Positions 1-5,859 of a stretch of 12,466 nt of DNA are shown in pieces (within the stretch, counting starts at the first letter, position 1; each line of letters starts with the position of its first letter). A program made the position numbers and the translations under genes. Below the pieces are notes generated by a model. It did no database searches. It saw only the letters and a list, made by a program, of their open reading frames with translations, and was not told the DNA's origin. Origin of the DNA: Neisseriales bacterium (GTDB lineage Bacteria; Pseudomonadota; Gammaproteobacteria; Burkholderiales; UBA11063); NCBI GenBank assembly GCA_008017145.1, contig SSGY01000107.1, positions 1-12,466 on the forward strand, read 5' to 3'.

Positions 1-185
1 GTTGATAGATGATGTTCTATTTCACCAGATAAGGCACTTTCAATGATTCGACTCTTCAAGCCATGAATCATAGCAGCTAGATCAGATTGAGTTTTTACAC
101 CTGAGGAGATTAGCTCAATTATTTCATCCGGTATTTGAGCTAATAAATTTAATTTATCTTGAGTAAGATGAGGATTTTTTGCCAT
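1..185 (-). CDS. IS256-family transposase, N-terminal part (cut by window edge)
   Basis: Translating the minus strand from an ATG at 185 gives 61 codons, open to the window start. The protein begins MAKNPHLTQDKLNLL and continues through IPDEIIELISSG and LKSRIIESALSGEIEHHL. The pattern of a short helical lead-in, a hydrophobic helix and an '(I/L)E.AL..E(I/L)..HL' motif is what I know from IS256-family (transposase_mut) N-termini, ahead of the DDE catalytic core, which lies outside the window. An AGGA Shine-Dalgarno sits about 8 bases upstream (near 193-198). A promoter-like pair and a terminal-repeat-like end lie just upstream in the expected places, which supports an IS end. Family assignment rests on the N-terminus only; whether the element is complete cannot be seen here. 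Confidence 0.7.
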   Translation of the reverse strand, partial: MAKNPHLTQDKLNLLAQIPDEIIELISSGVKTQSDLAAMIHGLKSRIIESALSGEIEHHLS

Positions 186-210
186 TTTGTAAGTCCTTTT
201 AATTAACGAT

Positions 211-239
211 AGTTTAACTAAAATCAGACTTGAGCACAA
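211..239 (-). promoter_or_regulatory. Candidate sigma-70 promoter of the IS transposase
   Basis: On the minus strand TTGTGC (234-239) and TAAACT (211-216) are separated by exactly 17 bases, and the transposase ATG follows about 25 bases further on. The -35 hexamer lies inside the presumed terminal inverted repeat, a common IS arrangement. The match is good but not perfect, and the call is by eye. Confidence 0.5.
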
Positions 240-255
240 AATTTATGACAGACTC

Positions 256-419
256 GCCAAGAAACGCAGGCAAGTTCGCAATTACAAAAAGTAGCCCGAG
301 AAAATGAATGGGTCCTCTTACCACAGCGATTACCAGTACAAATTAAGATTCTGGATCTAGACCCTAAATTCCCACTAAATGTTGGTGCAAGTACCTATGT
401 GTATATTTCAAGAAACTAA
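256..419 (+). pseudogene. C-terminal remnant of HlyD/EmrA-type efflux adaptor, truncated by the IS
   Basis: The frame ending in TAA at 417-419 reads KVARENEWVLLPQRLPVQIK and then ILDLDPKFPLNVGASTYVYI. This is the final beta-barrel/membrane-proximal part of periplasmic adaptor (membrane fusion) proteins, where 'RLPV.I.' and 'P...G.S..V.I' are recurrent. About 53 codons remain (from 258) of a family usually 300-400 residues long. The missing part, with the signal anchor, coiled coil and lipoyl domain, must lie beyond the IS or be deleted. The frame is closed upstream by TGA at 246-248 and no start codon with a ribosome binding site is visible, so the remnant is not an independent gene. It directly precedes the FUSC-like gene, the usual order adaptor - inner-membrane pump - outer-membrane factor. 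Confidence 0.75.
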
Positions 420-1412
420 ATGCAACACAAACTAAAACCAACGAGTTATTCAGCTCGTAACTTAATTTGCAATTATGATTTATATGGTAATGGTCGTTTA
501 TCAGTTTACGTTTCGCTATACGTTTATACTATCCTTTGCGCCGGAAATATTTTTAATATCAACTTTAATGAAGTTCAAGCATTTTTCTTTGCTATTCCAC
601 CGATTTCGGCAATCGGTGTGGCACATGCAAATAACATTAGCTCATTTAAACAAAGGGATGGTACCTACATCGCATTCTTAGTATTTCTTAGTATTGGCGT
701 TTTTGGTTTTACTTTGACTGAATATAGCAAATACGTAATATTACTCTTCTCATTTTTTTTATATTTATCCCTAATGATAGTTACCTCATATCCCGAATTT
801 GCTTCATATCGCGCGTTGATACCACCGGTGTTTGTGATTAGCTTCCTAACTATCCTCTTAGGTGGCGTTGGGCAGTTCTATGTAGCGGTAGATCGAGTAA
901 TCACAATTAGTGTGGCAGGAGTAATTGGCTATTTTGCCATCTGTATAATACCCGCAACTTATTACCAGCGGATTTGGTATCACTCAAGCTATGTAGTTTT
1001 ATCAAGAATAACACAACAATTAAAACTAATAGCGCTAGAACAATCTAACACTATTACGTTTCACGGTGAATGCGTTAACCGCATGAATAATAGTCTAGGC
1101 TTTACCAATAAATCAAAAAATAAGATGGTATTTAAAGAGTGCTCTGGTAAAATTCAGCAATTTTACTTTGCTATTGCCTATTTATATAATAGTAACAATG
1201 TACAAACCAATGATGATTATATCGTTGCCCTACACGCAACACTTACCGAATTACAGCCGTATTTTAAGCAACACCAGATTATACCCACACAGTTCATAAG
1301 CCAAATCTCTCAGCATCTAGAAAAAATCAAACATAATGATATTGAAACTTTATGGAAATTATTAGGTTTAATTATTGATGATTGGAATATACTATGTCAA
1401 TACAATCATTAA
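420..1412 (+). CDS. FUSC-like inner-membrane efflux protein, first half-size subunit
   Basis: 330 residues. The N-terminal half holds about six hydrophobic segments (roughly residues 27-46, 50-68, 82-100, 103-122, 131-150 and 160-180), followed by a soluble, mostly helical region of about 150 residues. This is one half of the fusaric acid resistance (FUSC/AaeB) plan, in which a six-helix bundle is followed by a cytoplasmic domain and the pattern is repeated. The ATG directly follows the adaptor's TAA in the same frame, with no good Shine-Dalgarno, so translation probably depended on coupling to the adaptor. Its 3' end overlaps the next gene by 19 bases from that gene's ATG. By family it would export a small, possibly aromatic or acidic compound with the adaptor and NodT-like factor; the substrate cannot be told. 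It could also be placed in the DUF2955 group. Expression may be lost because the IS separates it from the operon promoter. Confidence 0.65.
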   Translation: MQHKLKPTSYSARNLICNYDLYGNGRLSVYVSLYVYTILCAGNIFNINFNEVQAFFFAIPPISAIGVAHANNISSFKQRDGTYIAFLVFLSIGVFGFTLTEYSKYVILLFSFFLYLSLMIVTSYPEFASYRALIPPVFVISFLTILLGGVGQFYVAVDRVITISVAGVIGYFAICIIPATYYQRIWYHSSYVVLSRITQQLKLIALEQSNTITFHGECVNRMNNSLGFTNKSKNKMVFKECSGKIQQFYFAIAYLYNSNNVQTNDDYIVALHATLTELQPYFKQHQIIPTQFISQISQHLEKIKHNDIETLWKLLGLIIDDWNILCQYNH

Positions 1413-2281
1413 AATTTCAAAGAATTGTCCATAATGCACTAATTTTCACTATCAGCTTATTTATTAGCTTTTATAGCCATATTCCTTTTGCTTTTTGGGT
1501 ATCGGCAACAGTGCTAGCCATTATGCTACCGCTTGAAAGCACGCTGATCCAAGAGCGAATTAAATTCGTATTTATAGGTACAATTCAAGGGTTAACTTTA
1601 TTTATTCCGTTGTGGTTATTAATGGATATTAATAGCAATTTAATCTTTATAATTATCCCATTTACGCTTGCCGCAATGAATTTTTTTCTAATTCATAACT
1701 TCACCAGAAACATTGCATTTTTAAATATAAATTTAGGAATCTTTCTTGAATATATTCAATTTGGCAGTTACCATTTCTCGTTCTTTCTGGTTGCTAGAAT
1801 AATGACTATCATCATTGGCGTTTTATTAGTTTGGTTTGGTGAGGTATTATTTACACGGCGAAAAAACTATGGATATTATGAATTTACAGCTTCAATCCGT
1901 CAATTAGCTACAACACTTAAACATATTCAAAATTACTTTAGTCAGATTAAATTAGGACAACAAACTATTGAGCATCAACTTACCGTAACACAAAATCTAA
2001 TTCAAATTAATGCGCTTACAGATAAAGTAGAAAATAATTACAAAAGTATTTTACTTGAAAAAAATGTGGAACAAATTGAGTCACTAAGCAACCATTATTT
2101 ACCAATTCCCAATCTGCTAAAAGAATATAAATTGGCATTATTAGGTATAGGCTACACCATTAGTGATAACTATCACTCATTATCCAGCACAAATTTTGAA
2201 CAAATACATTGTAGATTAAATGAAATTAATCATCTAATTATAGAGCATATAAATATGTTACTTGAAGAAAAAAACTTATGA
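1394..2281 (+). CDS. FUSC-like inner-membrane efflux protein, second half-size subunit
   Basis: 295 residues from the ATG at 1394. A TTG at 1382 would add four residues, but the ATG has a weak GGAA-type site 7-8 bases upstream and is preferred. Hydrophobic segments fall at about residues 11-27, 32-46, 57-76, 81-100, 107-121 and 129-153, followed by a helical soluble tail. The stretch FWVSATVLAIMLPLEST followed by a charged RIK segment and a GTIQGLTL helix fits the FUSC pattern of a '(Y/F)W...T(V/A)' helix, a charged turn and 'G(T)..G'. With the preceding gene it looks like the two halves of one full-size FUSC pump carried as separate, overlapping genes. It ends in an ATGA overlap with the NodT-like gene, so the two are translationally coupled. 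It is very AT-rich, like its neighbour. Function is by family and context only. Confidence 0.65.
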   Translation: MSIQSLKFQRIVHNALIFTISLFISFYSHIPFAFWVSATVLAIMLPLESTLIQERIKFVFIGTIQGLTLFIPLWLLMDINSNLIFIIIPFTLAAMNFFLIHNFTRNIAFLNINLGIFLEYIQFGSYHFSFFLVARIMTIIIGVLLVWFGEVLFTRRKNYGYYEFTASIRQLATTLKHIQNYFSQIKLGQQTIEHQLTVTQNLIQINALTDKVENNYKSILLEKNVEQIESLSNHYLPIPNLLKEYKLALLGIGYTISDNYHSLSSTNFEQIHCRLNEINHLIIEHINMLLEEKNL

Positions 2282-3639
2282 AAAATACTATCCTAGTTAT
2301 CATCTCTGGTCTAGTTAGTGGCTGTAGTTTAATTAGTGCAAAAACCGATATGCCACCGCCAGTAGTTACCAATAAATGGGCGTCTTCCAGTCCTGGAATT
2401 ATGGTTAAAAATGTAAATTATGCCGTTGAATCACAGAATTTGACTTGGTGGTGGACTAAATACCATGATAAAACCTTAGACAAACTAATGGAATCAGCTT
2501 TTGCCAATAATAACCAGCTACAAATTGCTGCTGCAAATACTGATTATGCAAACGCACAACTAAAAAGTGTTGAGTTTGCGTGGATTCCTAATCTATCATT
2601 TTTAACTGGATACTCATCTTTTCCAGCAATGGGAAGTTTAGGCTATTTTTATGGTGGAATGGCAAGCTATTCTTTAAATGTATTCCAGCAAATTAAAGCC
2701 CAGGAACAAGCCAAATACATAGTCCAAGCGACTGAGTATCAACAAAAAAGCGTGCAACTTGGTGTAATCGGTCAAGTTGCAGTTAGTTATTTTAGTTTAC
2801 TCGCTTATCAAGAGCAGTTAGAAATTTATGAGAAATTAACGCGCGATCTCGTTGAAATTCTAAAACTAAATAACCAACGCTTTAAAACTGGCGTTAGCTC
2901 ACAGAAAGAACCATATATCTCGGCTTCAGAAATTGCACAAATTAAAGCAAAGACTCAAATAATTAAACATAATATTGTTCTTACCCAAAATGCACTTAAA
3001 TACTTAACCAATCAAAATCCAGGAGCTATAACGCTTAGCAAAAAATTTAGTAACATCGATCCTGATTTAATTGTTGTTAGTGAATTACCACTTACCGCAC
3101 TAAATAATCGCCCGGATATCCAAGAGGCAACCTCTAAGCTTGATGCTGCGAATGCTGGGATTGGTGTTGCACAATCAGAGCTATTGCCTACAGTTAGTTT
3201 TGCTAATTTTTACCGCGATGCCGCGCCAAATTTTGGCAATAGTTTTCAGCCAAATGATCTAAATCAATTAGTATTGGCAATTCCGGTTATAAATGCCCAA
3301 GCTCTTGCAGATATTGCTGCCAGAAATGCTGTCTATAAACAAGTCTATTACCAATATATGCAATCAGTGGTCGCTGCTTTACGTGACATAGATAATGACA
3401 TATCCGAACATGCTCAATATACAGTTCAATTAAACGATAATTTGCGTGCGTTAGATGATATTGACAAAACCTGTGGCTTAGATAAGGCTCGCTTCGATAG
3501 CGGAGTTAGCAGCTATCTTGAATACATAAACTGCGTAACTAAATATGACTATTACCGCCTAACGATAGTCCAACTAAAATTAGGAAAAATAATGGCTATG
3601 GTTAAACTCTACCAAGACTTAGCTATCACTAAAAACTAG
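2278..3639 (+). CDS. NodT-family outer-membrane efflux lipoprotein (TolC-like)
   Basis: 453 residues. The N-terminus is a lipoprotein signal ending in the lipobox VSGC, with the lipidated cysteine at residue 16. Two OEP (outer membrane efflux) repeats follow. The first contains 'WWWTKYHDKTLDKLMESA..NN.QLQIA', the typical opening of NodT factors. The second follows ALNNRPDIQEATSKLDAANA..GVAQSELLPTVS, matching the family's hallmark 'RPDI..AE..L.AANA.IGVA.A...P..'. It should form the trimeric outer-membrane channel and periplasmic tunnel docking onto the adaptor whose remnant lies at 256-419. Start: ATG inside an ATGA overlap with the preceding gene. The length is normal for the family (about 450-500), and no frame damage is seen. 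It may now be silent because the operon's 5' part is interrupted. Confidence 0.88.
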   Translation: MKNTILVIISGLVSGCSLISAKTDMPPPVVTNKWASSSPGIMVKNVNYAVESQNLTWWWTKYHDKTLDKLMESAFANNNQLQIAAANTDYANAQLKSVEFAWIPNLSFLTGYSSFPAMGSLGYFYGGMASYSLNVFQQIKAQEQAKYIVQATEYQQKSVQLGVIGQVAVSYFSLLAYQEQLEIYEKLTRDLVEILKLNNQRFKTGVSSQKEPYISASEIAQIKAKTQIIKHNIVLTQNALKYLTNQNPGAITLSKKFSNIDPDLIVVSELPLTALNNRPDIQEATSKLDAANAGIGVAQSELLPTVSFANFYRDAAPNFGNSFQPNDLNQLVLAIPVINAQALADIAARNAVYKQVYYQYMQSVVAALRDIDNDISEHAQYTVQLNDNLRALDDIDKTCGLDKARFDSGVSSYLEYINCVTKYDYYRLTIVQLKLGKIMAMVKLYQDLAITKN

Positions 3640-3916
3640 AAATTACGGTAAGAAAAATTTAGAGAATATATCTTTATTTAGTTAATGCTAAATCCCCCTT
3701 AGGATCATCCTTATGTTATAGCCAATAGCACGGTTTATCTGTAGATAATTTAGGCTTCATCTGATATAAACAACTCAACTGGCAGTTTTTATAGGGCTTA
3801 TCGACTCATTAAAACTGTCAGATTTACCTATAAGCATATCACATCTTTTTTTAGGATAAATGATAATCGTCAAGATAATTTAAGTTTATCTATTGAACAA
3901 TCAATCGCTCGATTGT
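3640..3916. other. Gene-free stretch between efflux operon and HepT remnant
   Basis: 277 bases of strongly AT-rich sequence downstream of the NodT-like stop. I find no convincing reading frame, RNA gene or T-tract terminator. It holds the inverted repeat at 3779-3821 and the start of a second one at 3896-3917. The sequence could be debris left by deletions, since the HepT-like homology stops abruptly at its right edge. Confidence 0.5.
3779..3821. repeat. Imperfect inverted repeat between the efflux operon and the island
   Basis: CTGGCAGTTTT (from 3779) pairs with AAAACTGTCAG (3811-3821): an 11-bp stem with one G-T pair around a loop of about 20 bases. Neither strand shows a T tract straight after the stem, so it is not a canonical intrinsic terminator. 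It lies between convergent transcription units and could still act as a two-way terminator, or be the trace of a small mobile element. Confidence 0.45.
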
Positions 3917-3917
3917 T
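3896..3917. repeat. Short perfect inverted repeat at the end of the HepT remnant
   Basis: AACAATC (3896-3902) and GATTGTT (3911-3917) are perfect inverted copies around an 8-base loop; a nested CAATCG/CGATTG palindrome is an alternative pairing. It sits exactly where HepT-like coding similarity ends, so it may mark a deletion or insertion scar. No T tract follows. Confidence 0.4.
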
Positions 3918-4024
3918 TATGGATTAACTATAACCGCACTATAAGTTTTTCTATCTTGCGTAAATTCATCAAAACTCATCTCGTTCACATATGAAAATAT
4001 GGCTTCACATGACTCGAGGATATC
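3917..4024 (-). pseudogene. HepT-like (DUF86) toxin fragment, truncated at both ends
   Basis: An open minus-strand frame from 4024 to a TAA at 3917-3919 reads DILESCEAIFSYVNE, then SFDEFTQDRKTYSAVI, then VNP and stop. 'DILES...I..Y....SF.EF..DRKT..AVI' is the conserved N-terminal part of HepT ribonucleases of the HEPN/MNT (HepT/MntA) toxin-antitoxin family, which normally continue 'R..EIIGEA' and carry the catalytic R....H motif near the C-terminus. Here similarity stops after AVI, so the catalytic part is missing. The first few residues and a start codon are also lost: upstream the frame runs into the DUF262-AlbA_2 gene's end, whose stop is at 4026-4028. No MntA-like nucleotidyltransferase gene is visible. 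It is too short to be a toxin and best read as a relic. Confidence 0.7.
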
Positions 4025-4025
4025 A

Positions 4026-5806
4026 TTATGAAGGAAATAAAGCAAATACGCTTGCAACCTTACTACCATTCACTTCTACGGTGGAGTTTCCTGAACGAAT
4101 ATACAATTTTTCCTTATAATATACAGGTCTTTCAAGTGAATTAATCACAAACATTAAAATAGTATTATTTCCATATGTAATTGGTATAATTTGAGTCGCG
4201 ATAGATACTTTTAAATCTTGGTCTAATTCAGAACTCATTATTTTAGTTGTTATAAATTTCACATATTCATCCAACGTTTTTTTAGAACTAGGGCTTCTCT
4301 TTCTATTCCGACTATTGAAAAACTATGAACTACATGAGGCTGAATTTTATCAATTTGAACCACTCTATCAGTATCCGACGGTTTATCTGTAACACCTAAA
4401 AAAATTCTACCTACTCGGCCTTTGCCTAAATTTGCTATAGCAGCAATATTTATGATTATATTCTTTTCAAAATTTGCATCACTAAAATCTCTCGTTACAT
4501 TTAAATCTAAACTTAAAAGCCCTTGCTTTAATTCGATACTAGATGTTTCTATCTTTGAGCGAGCTAAATACTCATGTACATCCATGGCGTTCACAAGTTC
4601 TGAAACTGAGTTTTTATTTTTACTTTCTTTAAAAGCTCTAGATATTCTGCCTTTTGTTGAGTCTATGTTTTTCCTTCTTTCCTGAGAAGAAATGGAGTTT
4701 CCTTTTTTACTAAAAGTAGAATGTAAATTTAATATTGCTTCAATAAACATATCATCATTAAATAAATACATCTGCTCAGAATGTAATTCGTACCATGCCA
4801 TAAATAAAATATAAAATGCTTCTTTTACAGGATTTTGTCTTGCTTTTGGATTTAATATATTCTTCAACCTCCATTTATCGTCTCGCCTAGCTAAAAACGT
4901 AATAACTTCTGCAAAAACCTCTCTAATAGCTTTCTCCACACATGCTATACCAAATTTGTTAAGTTTTTGCTCAATATCTAAAGATAAGTTACTCTCTCCA
5001 GCACCATGACATTCATCAAATGTATCCTTACTTGCTCCAAATGGCTTATTATAAATAATCGAAAGAACTATATCCGCCATAAATTGCTCATCATTGCTGT
5101 TGCGAAGTCCTGGTATATTTAGAATACCATGTTTACGCCAAAAAATTTCTTCAGCTAAAATCGAGTACCCCAAAGCGAGGTTCTTTGAATCAATGCTTAT
5201 AGATGGCATTTGTGATAACAAAAGAACCTCTTGACTGATGTCATTTCTTATTTCTGATGATAGTTTTCTCACTAAATTAGCAAATTGTGATGTGTTACCT
5301 GCTTGCCTCACTTCTTGAGGAGAAAGGTGTTTACCATTGGAGTTTATTCGCCTAAATGTTTCATTAACATCCTCAGGATTATGAGATTCAAAAATAGTAA
5401 CTGGAAATTGATATTGAATAAACTTAGCAACCTCTTCTGTAGTAATTTTTTCGCCTCGATTAGCCTTAAAAACGTCTTTATCATATAAAGACTTAGCAAA
5501 TGTATAATCATCTACATTAAAATACAGTTCATTTTCTTCATTTACATATGAAAACTCATTTTCAATAAAGCCAAAAAATGCATTTAATCTCTGCATCCCA
5601 TCAATTATTTCATAAGTGTTATTAGCTAGTTTAGCAAGCATAATCAATGGAACTGGATAATTTTTCATTACAGATTCAATTAACTTTTGTTTTTCCGTAT
5701 TTGACCAAACTAATTTTCTTTGATAACGTCTATTAACAAAAAGTTAATTGCTGCGATACCATTGATACGCTTCCATAATACTCATTGCTTTAGTTGATTG
5801 ATACAT
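4026..5806 (-). pseudogene. DUF262-AlbA_2 protein (GmrSD-like N domain), with internal stop and -1 frame break
   Basis: Three pieces read as one 593-codon protein. From ATG 5806 the frame runs MYQSTKAMSIMEAYQWYRSN, then TAA (5744-5746, codon 21), then continues in the same frame LFVNRRYQRKLVWS into the long open stretch from 5668. RRYQRKLVW, IIDGMQRL (D69-R73 in the composite) and FRRINSNGKHLS (from about 151) are DUF262 (ParB/GmrS-like, nucleotide-binding) signatures. From about residue 421 comes an AlbA_2 (Schlafen-type) domain: IELKQGLL, NIAAIANLGKGRVGRIFLGV. This frame stops at 4259, but the domain continues in the -1 frame from a T7 (4277-4283 plus strand) to 4026: LDEYVKFI, PVYYKEKLYIRSGNST, as AlbA_2 domains end. 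There is no HNH (DUF1524) domain. Without the first 46 residues the M at 5668 would lack the conserved YQRKLVW and has no ribosome site. It starts 14 bases past the dnaK terminator, so no own promoter is obvious. Two lesions favour a pseudogene; recoding is possible. Confidence 0.8.
4277..4284 (-). other. A7 run and canonical -1 slippery heptamer at the frame break
   Basis: In the minus-strand zero frame the codons are CTA AAA AAA CGT, so the seven As form A_AAA_AAA, the classic X_XXY_YYZ slip site. A -1 slip gives AAA AAA ACG TTG GAT GAA, which joins the two halves of the AlbA_2 domain exactly. The zero frame ends five codons after the run. A one-base loss from an original A8, or a homopolymer sequencing error, explains it equally well. 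I see no strong stem-loop directly downstream. Confidence 0.6.
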
Positions 5807-5819
5807 TTCACTAATCTAA

Positions 5820-5850
5820 TAAAAAAAGCTGGAAATCAAATTTTCCAGCT
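5820..5850 (-). terminator. Rho-independent terminator of dnaK
   Basis: On the minus strand AGCTGGAAA (5842-5850) pairs perfectly with TTTCCAGCT (5827-5835) across a 6-base loop, followed by seven Ts (5821-5827). It lies 10 bases past the dnaK stop codon. It also separates dnaK from the DUF262-AlbA_2 gene, whose ATG follows only 14 bases after the T tract. Confidence 0.93.
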
Positions 5851-5859
5851 AATTAATGA

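Larger units (their letters stand above)
1..255 (-). mobile_element. Transposase-proximal end of an IS256-family insertion sequence
   Basis: The element enters from the left edge. Read inward on the minus strand from 255, the end begins GAGTCTGTCATAAATTTTGT, which resembles the terminal repeats of IS256-group elements as I remember them. The boundary near 255 is also where coding similarity to the adaptor protein begins on the plus strand: that frame has an in-frame TGA at 246-248, inside the IS end. The other terminus and any 8-9 bp target duplication are outside the window, so the exact boundary is uncertain by a few bases. Confidence 0.6.

Noticed and set aside
220..260. Outward promoter in the IS end driving the efflux operon
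   Set aside because: TTGAGC at 230-235 has no acceptable -10 hexamer at normal spacing.
4259..5668. Taking the methionine at 5668 as a normal start of an intact 469-residue DUF262 protein
   Set aside because: The same frame upstream encodes the conserved RRYQRKLVW segment, there is no ribosome site at 5668, and the AlbA_2 domain is cut short at 4259.
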